Source of the DNA: Panicum virgatum
Lineage: Eukaryota; Streptophyta; Magnoliopsida; Poales; Poaceae
Assembly: GCF_016808335.1 (NCBI RefSeq)
Contig: NC_053138.1
Location: 57,442,951 to 57,506,950, forward strand
Length of the DNA stretch: 64,000 bases
Direction: 5' to 3'
The position numbers were made by a program, and so were the translations under genes. Shown here piece after piece: positions 34,409 to 45,076 of the stretch (within the stretch, counting starts at the first letter, position 1; each line of letters starts with the position of its first letter). The notes under the pieces are model-generated. The model had not been told where the DNA came from, did not search any database, and saw only the letters and a list, made by a program, of their open reading frames with translations.

Positions 34409-37127
34409 TTAAGTTGATGTTGAAGCAACTTGTTTCGGCCGCCATACCTTCTTCATGATTGTTGATGTCTTTGGCTCGACCTCTACTTGTTGCCCCATTG
34501 TCTCCTTCTTGCGCATACGCTGTAACCTTCTCTTCTGGGTATGAGACAAGCCTGAAGGACACCACTTCGGCTGTAAATATTTTGAGTCTCGCTTTGAGCC
34601 TTTCTCATCCGCTTTGCTGCAATCAATATCCTGTTTGACCAGATCGTTGCTAGAAACAACCGGTCTTTGTGGTAAAGCATAATTTGGATACATAGGATGA
34701 TATTGAATATAATATGATTGCATATAAATCCTACTATAATCCATAGGCAAATAAGAGTATGGAAACCAGCCATACCACGGAGTAACTGGTTCATTGGATG
34801 GCGTATCAACTTGTCTTGGATGAGAATCCGATTGCCCCTGATGTTTCGTCGAGGACTTCATATCTTTGACTTTACTTGATCGCCTCTTCTGAGCAGTTCC
34901 CTCCTTCTCATATTTGGCCAAGAGTTCCTTGAAACTCAGACTTGTCTTGCTTTTGGAGGAATTCCCAGACTTATTGGGCGTACTGGTCAGACCGCCTTTT
35001 GAACCGGTCAGACCGGTCGACTCGCTATCGGCCCCCCCCCTTTTCCTTGTCCTACCACCCGAGCGTTGAAGCCTCTGCAGCACCTTTTTTTCATGCCTTT
35101 CCTCACCGACCACCACATTTTCCCCTTTAGTCGATTCGGCTTGATGCAGCCGAATCAATACTTTTGGATTTGACAACTCAAGTGTATGAACGGGAAAAGG
35201 ATTTTGATCAATTTGCATCGCAGGAACAACCAATCGTCCTTTATTTATAGCCGATTGTATTTGTCTACGAAAAACATTGCTATTATTAGTGGCATGAGAA
35301 AAAATATTGTGTAACTTACAATATGCACGCCACTTCAATTCCTCCGTTGATGGAATAGTATGAGAGAACTTAATCTTCCCAAGCTTTGCCAATTCATCAA
35401 AAATTCTATCACACTTTGTCACATCAAAAGTGAATTTAATCTTATCTTGCCGATTTTTAGAAATCGGCTTTAAAGAAGTACACGTGCTGGGCTTATCACT
35501 AGATGACCATACAAATTCAGCAGCATATACTTCATTACCCTCATCGTCTGAAGATTCTCCTTGTAGCATATGCATACTAAGATGATCGGGTTTAAATTTT
35601 GCATCTTTACTTTGGCTTTCTTGAGCCAAAGCCCTTTGCAACACTTGATTAATGGTTAGAAACTCATATCCTTCTAATTTTTTTTAATATGAGATCTCAA
35701 ACCATTAAGAGCTAATTCGGCAAGATGCATTTCAAAAATAACCAAACTATAACATCGGTTTTTTGTATCTCTAAATCTTCTAACAAATTCAACAACAGAT
35801 TCATCATGTTTTTGCTTAACCGATGTTAAATGACATAGCCTTAATTCACTATCACCATTGAAAAAATGCTCATGAAATTTACGCTCTAATTGAGACCAAG
35901 TTTGCACAGAATTAGGAGCTAATGCCGAAAACCATGAAAAAGCAGTGCCAGATAAAGACAAAAGGAACATTCTAATTTTCAAATGATCAAGACTCCCATA
36001 AATTCCCATTTGTGCATTAAACTGACTAACATACTCCCATGTAGTTCTACTATCCTCTCCAGTGAATTTAATAAATTCAGTCACCTTGAAATTCTGAGGA
36101 TATGGTATGGAATCAAAACTCTCAGGATATGGTTTTTGACAAACAGGAGTTTTATCCTTAAGTTCTATGCCGAAAGACTCTTTAAACATAACAGCCAAAT
36201 CTTTCTTATGTCTCTCAAGTATTTGATTAAAATAAGAATCATTTGGCCTCTGAACATTGGCGCTAGAACTATTCGACATTTGCAGTGCATGATTTGGCTG
36301 TGTATATAGTGTTTGCTGCGAATAACCATGGTTTGGCATTGCACCATATGAATAGCCCAAACTTTGGGGAGGCATAGTATACGGATTATAAGTCATAGTG
36401 GCGTGTGGAGGAACACCATAACAGTAAACCCATTTGTTCGGCTAAAATCAGCCTGAACGGGAGGCATACTAGTAATAGGTTCAGGAGACGACTGATACGC
36501 CACCAGAGCACCAGGACCGGTCTGACCAGTTGGAACCGGTCCATCGAGACCAGTCTGACCGGTTTGTGCAACCGGTCTGACCGTTCCATTCGTGTACTGC
36601 TCTGGAGGTTTTTGACCATCATAAAAATTCATCGGCATGCCGTACTGTGGTGCAGGTATCGCCGATGATTCAGGAGGCATAGAGTGATTTTGAAAAGTAA
36701 CATCAACACTAGACATAGGAGCACTACTATCATTGGCCAAGGGTTGCTTTCCTAAAGACTTATCAATCATATTTTGAACAGTAGCTAGCATCTTTTCTTG
36801 ACCATCAACCATTAATTGAGTAAATTGCTGCAAAATATCAGGCGACGCTGAAGTACTTACATTATTATTTGCTTTGGCTTGTTCTTCTTCATCCGAAAAA
36901 ATGACCACCTCCTTATCCTTTAAGACTTCACCCTTCCGGTTCCTGGAGAAGCGAAACAAGAACCACTGACGCTTCTCTTCGATTTCTTTCTCTTTGCGCC
37001 GTGTGTTCTCCTCTTTGCACTCCTTGATGAAGGCTTCATAAGCATGACGATCTTCAGCCGACAGTTGATAAGGAGTCGGCCTAACGATGTTGCTGGCATC
37101 AATATCACTACTTGACAGCTTCACCAT
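34409..37127 (-). pseudogene. Gag of non-autonomous element, frame broken twice
   Basis: Three minus-strand frames follow each other. 36393-37127 starts MVKLSSSDIDASNIV and carries a charged, Lys/Glu-rich stretch and then TGQTG-type repeats. 35674-36396 contains the retrotransposon gag core (WEYVSQFNAQMG, FLLSLSGTAFSWF, LERKFHEHFF, VEFVRRFRDTKNRC). 34409-35644 is a Lys-rich tail (LKWRAYCKLHNIFSHAT and basic, Ser-rich segments). The first break is near 36420-36450. The second is at a run of eight A near 35675-35690, where one base would restore the frame. Functional pol is absent. Confidence 0.82.
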
Positions 37128-37176
37128 GGTAGTATGTGGAATAGATTAGATCGGTTTAAATAACCAAGATCTTTCT

Positions 37177-37195
37177 TCCCCAGTGGAGTCGCCAA
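37177..37195 (-). other. Primer binding site of gag-only element
   Basis: On the minus strand TTGGCGACTCCACTGGGGA lies a few bases inside the 5' LTR. This type of primer site is common in grass gypsy elements. The tRNA was not identified with certainty. Confidence 0.6.
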
Positions 37196-37199
37196 AATA

Positions 37200-37770
37200 T
37201 GTTGGCGCCAATCTAGGGCCAACACGCGAATGCGCTTGATCGCGCGGTGAGCGACGGCACAATTGCAGCGCCAATGCTCAGACCGGTCAGACTGGTCGGG
37301 GTAACCGGTCAGACCGGTTCGCCGGTGTAGAACGGCGAAATCCGACGAACGCTCGCCCGGGAGGGACCCCGTCAGGGCAAGCGCGCGTATTGTTCTAGGA
37401 TCGGCAGGCCACCTAGAACGCCTTCAAACGTCGCGGAGACGAAGGAAGAACAGCAGAAAAGGGTTGGAAGAAGCTAGGGTTTGGAGATAAAAATAGAAAC
37501 AATAAAGAAATGTAATGTATTGATGTGTTTTTTGATCGATTGGATGTCTCATTCGGCCGTGACCCTTTATATTTATAGAGTGGGTGGACTTGTCCCGCAA
37601 GAAATCCTATTACAAGATCTAAATCTATGAAAATCTCTATTTGTACTCGGACTCTGCTTGGACCGGTCGGCTCCTGCCGGATCGGCTACATCGTCACAGA
37701 CCGGTCAGACCGCCTGGGGCGACCGGTCATACCGGTTGGTCTAGTCTGCTGCCAATTTTGGTCGTCAATA
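37200..37770 (-). repeat. 5' LTR of gag-only element
   Basis: It starts TGTTGGCGCC and ends gtcgtcaata (the other copy ends caaca). It has a minus-strand TATA-like box near 37564-37579 and several accggtcagac-type units at 37280-37320 and 37699-37737. Confidence 0.88.
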
Positions 37771-38202
37771 CAAATATTAAAATATGCCAAAATAAAAACT
37801 GTAGAGGGTATATCCCTCTACAATTCTCATGTTGGGTACTTCTTCTAATTCGGACTATAAGTCGTTCGATTTCTGTCTTGAACAATGTTGTTTCACTGAA
37901 TTCAGGCCCAAATGCAGAGTTTCACTCGTTGTGCTCAAGTCTGCCATGCTTGAATCAGATTATCTCCAAATTATGTGTGTAAACATCAAAATGGTCCTTA
38001 ATCAAAGTTCTAGATATGACATTCCTCTAAAATTTTCAATACAGGCACTTTCCTTGATTTGGCTTCGAAACCATTCCAAAACTGCTCTGAATATGTCGGG
38101 TTCATAAAAAAACTCTTCAGTTAACTTAAACCAGCTGAATTTGAGTAGTGGTGCTTTTTGATTGGCTATGGCTTGGTCTGTGGTGGTGACATTTTGTGAA
38201 TT
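37771..38202. other. Intergenic between gag-only element and CACTA element
   Basis: There is no open frame with a recognisable motif. A small hairpin (gtagaggg-tatat-ccctctac) lies at about 37801-37821. This stretch was continuous with 44297 onward before the CACTA insertion. Confidence 0.4.
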
Positions 38203-38217
38203 CACTACCGGATTCAC

Positions 38218-38685
38218 TGGCTTTGCCGAGTGCCGGTTACACTCGGCAAAGGCCAGTTTGCACTCGGCAAACTCTTTGCCGAGTGTTACACTCGGCAAAC
38301 GCCACTCGGCAAAGCCTCCCACGGCAAAGGGATCTTTGCCGAGTGTCGGATTTCGGGCACTCGGCAAAGACTTTGCCGAGAGCCTTGGCACTCAGCAAAG
38401 CAGTCACGTGGCGGCACTCTGGGCCGGCACTTTGCCGAGTGCCAGACGCCGACACTCGGCAAAGTTTGTAACTTTGCCGAGTGTCGGCGTCTGGCACTCG
38501 GCAAAGTGCCGGCCCAGGGTGGCGCCACGTGGCCGCTTTGCCGAGTGCTGGATTCTGGCACTCGGCAAACGTTTGAAACTTTGCCGAGTGTCAGGGTTTT
38601 AGCACTCGACAAAGTACTGTCGTGCTGTCCTGTGGAAGGCCACTTTGCCGAGTGTATTGGATTAAGCACTCGGCAAAGTGGCCTA
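38218..38685. promoter_or_regulatory. Left sub-terminal repeat region of CACTA element
   Basis: About twenty copies of tttgccgagtg or its complement lie in 470 bp, mostly as inverted pairs. At 38420-38516 a perfect inverted repeat of 47 nt per arm with a 3-nt loop (38467-38469) is present. Imperfect pairing continues outward to about 38404 and 38532. Confidence 0.9.
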
Positions 38686-39364
38686 TTTTTCTTTTTTTGC
38701 TTCTTTTTTCTCTGTTTTTCGATACAAATACAACAAATATATATATAAATGCAGGGGTCATTACAGGCAGTTATAACGACAAATATATAATTGTCAATTG
38801 CGACAATAGCATCGATACAAATAGCACAAGATAATGTCCATCACATCACATAAAACGAGTCTGAAAGTCCATCACATAGATAGAGTCCAAATACAAGTCC
38901 ATCACATCACATCACAAGTCCACAAGGGTACTACAAGTCCATCATATCACAAGTCCAGTAGGGTACTACAAATCACTCACGTCGCCCTACCCATGTGAGA
39001 CATGGCGTACGGCGTGAAGTCGTTGCAAGACTGGCCTGGATGAGACTCCGACTGCCAAGAAGTCAACAAGATGATTAGTAAGAATTAAAAATATAGCTTT
39101 AGAAAGAATGAAAAAATTAGTGAACTTACCCAAGTATTCTTGTACTCGCCGAGGCTAAAGCTCCCGTGATGATGTGCCGGACCCGGCATCACCAAGCGGC
39201 GCTCCCGGCATAAGGCGTGCTGGCGGGCCCAATCCTCGCTGATCCACTTGTCCACCATCATAGACCAGCACTCGGCCTTGTTTGCGCATCAGTTCGGAGA
39301 CACCTAAATGTAATGAAGTGCATGACATATTGTAATATCAAATACAAGATAAATGCTGCATCGG

Positions 39365-41517
39365 ATTGAAGAAGGCGGGTGGAAAGATCTTCTCCAGCTT
39401 ACATAGAAACATAGGGGCCACTTTTTCCATGTCCGAAATGATGACCCGAGATAACTCCTTAGCACACAGCTGGCGGAAGAAAATTGCTCAACTCTGCCAA
39501 CACTCGCCATATATTATCAGGGAGATAGCCTCAAACCATCACAGGAAGAAGCCGCTCAATCCATATGTGGTAGTCATGACTCTTCAGCCCATTGATTCGC
39601 ATCGTAGTCAAATTAACTCCCCTCCTCAGATTCGCTGCATACCCATATGAAAATTGTAACTTTTGGATCCACTCTAGTGCTTCCTTTTTTTGGGGGCCTC
39701 GTTAGGACAAAATCCGCCGGAGTCTTCCTCCATTGTCTCCCTGGTCTCGAAGTCTTTATTTCGTATCTTGGTCTATCGCACAACATTGCCAGATCCACTC
39801 GAGCCTTGACGTTGTCCTTCGTCTTATCAGGAATGTCCATGACAGTTCCAAAAAGAGCATCGCTCCAATTCTTTTCAGTGTGCATGGCATCAATATTGTG
39901 TGGAATGGGGAGATCATTAATATAGGGAAGCCTCCACAAGCCAGAGACCTGAGTCCTGGAATGTTCTTCGCCATATCCCACAAAACCACCAGCATCATTG
40001 ACCTGGAGAGCATCTATCTGAGCATGAAGCACGGCACCCGTCAGCATCTGCGGTGCAGATTGTGTAACTATGACACCTTTCGTGAAGTTCTTAATGTCTC
40101 TTCTAAATGGATGGTCAGCAGGAAGGAATTGTCGATGTTTGTCAAACGACGAATACTTGCCCCCCTTTCTCAACCAAATGAACTGCAGAGTTGTCTTGCA
40201 ATTTGGGCATGGGAACTTTCCATGAGTACACCACCCGCAGAAAATGCCATACGCTGGGAGGTCATGCAGAGAGTAGTGGTACCACACATACATTCTGAGG
40301 TTTGTCTTTGTCACTCGGTCGTACGTCCACACCCCCTCCTCCCATGCTTTGATCAACTCATCGATTAGAGGCTCCATGTAAACACTCATTTTATTCCCTG
40401 GGTGCTCAGGAATAATCAACGACACAAATATGATTTGTCGTTAAAAGAGAACGCCGGGGGGGGGGGGATTCAAGGGAATAACAAACATGGGCCAACATGA
40501 GTACGATGCGGCCATCATACCATAAGGATCGAACCCATCGGTTGCCAGCGCAACACGTACATTACGAGCTTCTTTACCTTTCTCATGATGAATCTCATCA
40601 AAATGAGTCCATGACTCACCGTTGGAGGGATGCACCATCTTATCTGGGTTGTATCGAACACCTTTTTTGTGCCATGTCATATGTTTCGTGGTTTCCTCGG
40701 TCATATAGAGTCTTTGGATCCTTTGAATGAACGGAAGGTAACGTACGATTTTCACAGGAATCGTGAGCTGCCTCTTAGGCTGACCGTCACCAGCATCCAC
40801 CTCCAGGAATCTTAAAGCTTTGCATTTTGGACAGTAAGTTTCAGCTTCGTGCTCTTTCCTAAATAAGATGCACCCATTAGGACAAGAATGTATCTGCTCA
40901 TATGGCATCTTCAGTGCACTAAGGATTTTCGTCGCCTGATACATTGTCTTAGGCAGAATGTGATCTTCCGGAAGCATGCTCCCAAAAATGGTCAACATAC
41001 TATCAAAGACGTCTCGGCTCAGGCCAAACTGGGACTTTAAGGCCATAAGGCGTCCGATGCCGTCCAGCTGAGAAACCTTTGTTTGGCCGTAAAGAGGTTT
41101 CTGTGCCACCTCCAACATCTCGTAAAACGCCTTTGTGCTTGCCTCTGGCTCCTCCTCCTGCGGTCCTTCACTGAAATGTGCCTCCTCATAGTCGTCTAAC
41201 ATGTCAACAATCCCACCAGCAGCATCACATTCATCGATGCATTGCCTCACGACCTCGTCCCTCTTACGATGGGCTTCACCGTGAAAGATCCACCGGGTAT
41301 AGTCTGGCGTAAATCCATAATTGACAAGATGTTCGCCCATGACCTTCTTTGTCTTTCGTTTCTGGTTTCCACAACTATTGCAGGGACACCACATGAATCT
41401 CGACCCTTCAGCTTGCGCCCATGCCCCTTCCAAGAACTCGTTAGTATTCTCAATCCATTCATTGGTCATGCTAGCTCGAGTTACCCGGTCGGTGTACATC
41501 CACTCACGATCATTCAT
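39365..41517 (-). pseudogene. CACTA TNP2-type transposase, interrupted
   Basis: From MNDREWMYTDRV (41517) an N-terminal transposase-associated domain contains CPCNSCGN, then the Transposase_21 core (PKTMYQATKILSAL, YCPKCKALRF, LATDGFDPYGMM). An in-frame TAA at 40441-40443 interrupts it, and the same frame continues 40440-39613 (HDLPAYGIFCGWCTHGKFPC, IDAMHTEKNW). The C-terminal DUF4218-like part can be followed to about 39365 (KSHDYHIWIERLLPVMV, GYLPDNIWRVLAELSNF) but with further stops and phase changes. The enzyme would cut and rejoin the element ends; this copy cannot make full-length protein without recoding. Confidence 0.92.
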
Positions 41518-41589
41518 CTTCCAAGATATCAGCGACTACTATCAAAATTCGGCTTAGACTCTAGTAGGTAAAGATAGGTCCTAATACCA

Positions 41590-41788
41590 CCCGACCATGC
41601 GTAGATAAGATCAGCTTCCATGATCCACTCCTATCCGAGACAGAATTTCGGCAGCACCTCCCCGCTGTTCTCCAGATACACGTCTCGAAAGGGAGATTGT
41701 GTATCCCGAGAACAACAGGGAGGTGATGCCGAAACTCTGACTCGGATCGGAGCGGACCATAGAAACTGACCCCATCTATGCATCCTCG
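41590..41788. repeat. 200-bp imperfect hairpin upstream of CACTA transposase
   Basis: Left arm 41590-41687 pairs with right arm 41693-41788 around a loop of about 5 nt. Matching blocks include ccgagacagaatttcggcag against the reversed ctgccgaaactctgactcgg type sequence, and cacctccccgctgttctc against gagaacaacagggaggtg. A second small hairpin (agatacgattaaagatatgc against gcatatctccagtcgtatct) follows at 41821-41868. Both lie in the leader of the transposase transcript. Confidence 0.75.
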
Positions 41789-42274
41789 GGCTGTCCAAAG
41801 AAGCGTGGACAATTCAAAACAGATACGATTAAAGATATGCAAACATCTGCATATCTCCAGTCGTATCTCTTCCGAACGGGAGATGCCTAACTGGTTTACG
41901 CGATCTACGAACATGATTTACAAAATAAACTAAAAAAATGGCGAAAATATACTAAATCATACTTTAAAACTAAATAAATATTTAAATCAGACTCTAAATT
42001 TTGAATTGAATTATCTAATTCATACTTTAAAACTAAATCATACTTTAAAACTATCTAATTTTGAATTGAATTGTAGATAACATCTAACTAATAATATAAA
42101 TAGCAATTTAACTAAATTCAATCAGAATTAAAAACTAACTAAATATTTAAAAACTAACTAAACATATAACTAATATTCTAAATAAACTAATTAAACTAAT
42201 AAACTAATTAAACTAAATACACAAATACACTAATTAAACTAAATAAATGAACAAAATACACTAATTAATTACCT

Positions 42275-42715
42275 TGCCGTGGGGGTCGGGGGCGGCGGGG
42301 CGGAGCCGAGGCGGCGGTGGGGCGCCGCAGGGCCCGGGCGGCGGCGGCGCTGGCCGCAGGCAGCGCGCGGGGAATGGGGCGGCGGCGGCGCGAACGCAGG
42401 CGGCGCGCGGGGCCTCAAACGGCGGCGGCGTGGGGCACGGGCGGCGAGCGCGACGGCGGCGGCCCTGGCGCGTGGGACGGCGGCGGGGGGAGGCCCGGCC
42501 GCGGGCGGCAAAGGGCCCGGGGCGGCGAGCGGGACCGCGGCGGGGGAAGGCGCGGTCCGGGGCGGCGAGCGGGACGTCGGCGGCTCGGGCGAGAGGGGCA
42601 GCGCCGGCGGGCGCTGGCGCCGGCGGCGGCGGTCGCGGGCGCCGGCGGGCGCGTGTGGAGGCGGCGGCACGGGCAGGTGTGGAGGAGTGTGAGAAGTGAG
42701 AGAATTTCGTGATGG
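42275..42715. other. GC-rich block inside CACTA element
   Basis: About 440 bp are almost pure G and C with (GGC)n-like runs, sharply bounded by AT-rich DNA on the left (41930-42270) and sub-terminal repeats on the right. Long frames are open in all phases on both strands because stop codons are rare there, so none is called. It may be leader sequence or captured host DNA. Confidence 0.5.
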
Positions 42716-42739
42716 GCACGGGCGCTTAAGTGCCAGGAC

Positions 42740-44275
42740 ATCCCTCTTTGCCTAGTGCCCCGATCCAGCACTCGGCAAAGAAATTTTAAAAAAAATTCGA
42801 ATACAATCTTTGCCGAGTGCTTAAGATCCAGCACTCGGCAAAGCTATTAAAAAAAAGAAAAAAACCTTTGCCGAGTGCCCGCGACCCGGCACTCGGCAAA
42901 GTATATAAAAAACCCCAAAAAAAAAGTTTGCTGAGTGCTTTCCCGTACAGCACTCGGCAAAGAAATTTTCCTGCAAAATCAAAGAACTCGCTTCAAAAAA
43001 TGATATTAATGTACACCTTCAACAAAAAATCTACTATTTCATGCATTATTATTTGTATTTCAGATTAGAACAGCTGACTTTTCATTTTTCATTATTTCAT
43101 GCAAAAAAATATTATTCCATGTATTTCATAGTTAAATTTAATTTATATCAACAAAATTGTTTTGATCAAGTGTTTTACAAAATTTTAATGAGTATCAATT
43201 AAAAAACTTTCCAACATTAGTCAATAATTTATGGATCATAATTTCATGAAGAAAAATCTATTATTTCATGGGTCTAAAGTTAAAATTCAAACTAAATACA
43301 ATTATTCCAATGAGTGGCAAAAAAATATAACAAATTCAAAAAAATAACCCAAATTTCATGTGATACATACTTTTTTATTATTTGTCTAAACAAAAAATTT
43401 CAAATTTAAATTCATATGCGACTTTTATTTTGAGTATAAATCTATTCGACTATTCTGCATCTCTCTGAAACTTCTTCGGAGATCCTCTGGTTTGTAAGCA
43501 GTGTACATTATCACTTGTCCGAAATGCTTTGAATTTTTTTTCACACTATCCCTGCACGAAGCCATGACATCTCAACAAGTCCCATGATTTTCAGACTTTG
43601 TTTGCTATTTTTAGTTTTTTCCTGAACGTCCGTGCGCAATATTGCGGTCAAGAGTTTCGTGATAAACATGCTTCAACTATTTATTTCTTTCATTGATACG
43701 TCATCAGTTTTCATCCAGATACATGAATATAACTTTTCCTTTCAAAGATTTTGAAATTTCGAACCACTTATAATTTATACATAATTTCAAAGAATATTAC
43801 CGCAAACATAAATAAATATAAGAATATAGTAAAATAATTAATAAAAGTATCATATGCTACCAGGGATTAACTTTTCAAATTTGAGTTGATAATAAAAAAG
43901 TTTGAATGAAAAAAAATAAAAATAGAAATTGTTTGCCGAGTGCCATGTGGATGGCACTCGGCAAAACTGGCTTTGCCGAGTGCCGCCTAGAGGCACTCGG
44001 CGAAATTTAGTCTTTGCCGAGTGCCGGCCTTGCAGCACTAGGCAAAAGCTAACGGCCGTCAGCCACCCTGACGGCCGTCGCACGGCGGACGCGCGTGCTG
44101 GGCATGTGAGCCGTCTTTGCCAAGTGCTCGCCCGCTGGCACTCGGCAAAGGCGAGCTATGCTGAGTGCCTTTCTTTGCCGACGGCCGGCACTCGGTAACG
44201 TTTTGGCATGCCGTGTGCCACATCTTTGCCGAGTGCCCGTGGTCTGGCACTCGGCAAAACCGGAGACACTCGGCA
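42740..44275. promoter_or_regulatory. Right sub-terminal repeats of CACTA element, in two blocks
   Basis: Block one (42745-42965) has four tttgccgagtgc ... gcactcggcaaa pairs separated by A-rich spacers. Block two (43928-44275) has about six more pairs up to the terminus. The 960 bp between them are AT-rich with no gene. This end carries the presumed transposase promoter. Confidence 0.85.
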
Positions 44276-44299
44276 TTTGTGCATTTTCCGGTAGTGATT

Positions 44300-45070
44300 T
44301 GCCTAGATCTTGTATGTGCAATTCTTTTCAGCTAATTAGCAAATCATTCAAAGACCGATCTGCCTTTTCTCTTCTCTATCTCTACAGGACAACAACAACG
44401 GCGGTAATATTATGTGCTGCAGTTTAAAATTATGTTGGCGAATCAGTTCAGTCAGTTCTGTACATTTGTCTTCCAATCATTTCTGGTTAACTCTCTGTGC
44501 ACCATGATGCATTTCTCCTCTATTTTTGTACGGGGATGGTTAAAACAGGGGGTATTTGTTAGAGATTGAGATGTCGAGCTTTCCTGCCACCATTTCATAT
44601 GCGACCATTGATCTGTGATTATGTCTGAGCACTCCTATTTCATATGCAAATTAATGTTTTGTTTATTGCGTGTAAAGTTATGTTTGGGCACTTAAAATTA
44701 TGTCTTGTTTATTGCGTGTAATTTTTTCCAGTAGGAACGCACGGTCACGAACCTAGTTCTTTAAAACATTGAAAATAAGGATCCATTTTCCAAACAAAGA
44801 AATCAAAAATGGAGAGGTGATGTTGATTATTGGAAAAACTAAACGTAATTTGGTAAAAACAACTTTATTGGATCATGCCGGGTGGATACGGCCGGCGAAG
44901 AGGTCGGAGCGGTCGGGAAGAGGCCGAACACCTAGAGTCCGTCGAAGTGCTTGTCGGACCCGCAGTGCACCCGGAACACATCCCGCCCCCGGCACTCCAC
45001 TTGGCACATGCGGCAAGACCACCGCCTCGTCCTCCCCGCCGCCGCCGCAGTTACCCGGCCGGGTTGGAAC
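44300..45070. other. Intergenic; possible degraded Helitron 3' end near 44756
   Basis: At about 44730-44756 aggaacgcacggtcacgaac is followed by CTAGT, similar to a common grass Helitron terminus, but the hairpin is poor. Just before it an imperfect short duplication (tgtttattgcgtgtaa) occurs twice. No gene is seen before the acyltransferase remnant. Confidence 0.3.
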
Positions 45071-45076
45071 GCCTCA

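Larger units (their letters stand above)
33728..37770 (-). mobile_element. Non-autonomous gag-only LTR retrotransposon
   Basis: Direct repeats at 33728-34270 and 37200-37770 flank an interior of about 2.9 kb that codes only for gag-like sequence on the minus strand. No protease, RT or integrase is present. The minus-strand order is 5' LTR, primer site (37177-37195), gag, a polypurine tract (AGAACAGGGGGGCATA at about 34271-34286), 3' LTR. Flanks caaac (33723-33727) and caaat (37771-37775) are a near-match target duplication. The LTRs look about 4% diverged by eye. It would depend on a partner element for replication enzymes. Confidence 0.88.
38203..44296 (-). mobile_element. CACTA (En/Spm) DNA transposon
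   Basis: Perfect 10-bp terminal inverted repeats CACTACCGGA / TCCGGTAGTG bound a 6094-bp element, with ATT target duplications at 38200-38202 and 44297-44299. Sub-terminal regions (38218-38685, 42745-42965 and 43928-44275) carry dozens of TTTGCCGAGTG motifs in both orientations, many paired as small hairpins; these are the usual transposase-binding sites. A TNP2-type transposase is read on the minus strand. Near 39129-39266 a short minus-strand frame (CRERRLVMPGPAHHHGSFSL) looks like a remnant of the second CACTA protein. 38860-38975 has repeated aagtccatcacatcac. The element is shorter than full CACTA elements and is probably internally deleted. Confidence 0.95.

Noticed and set aside
38162..38748. 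Plus- and minus-strand frames with repeated ECR/HSAK peptides
   Set aside because: They are translations of the TTTGCCGAGTG sub-terminal repeats of the CACTA element.
38860..38975. Short repeats that might be a CRISPR-like array
   Set aside because: aagtccatcacatcac units vary in spacing and sequence and lie in a plant transposon; no Cas-like context.
42261..42834. Frames of about 130-150 aa in all phases
   Set aside because: They arise from a nearly pure G+C block with almost no stop codons; no conserved domain.
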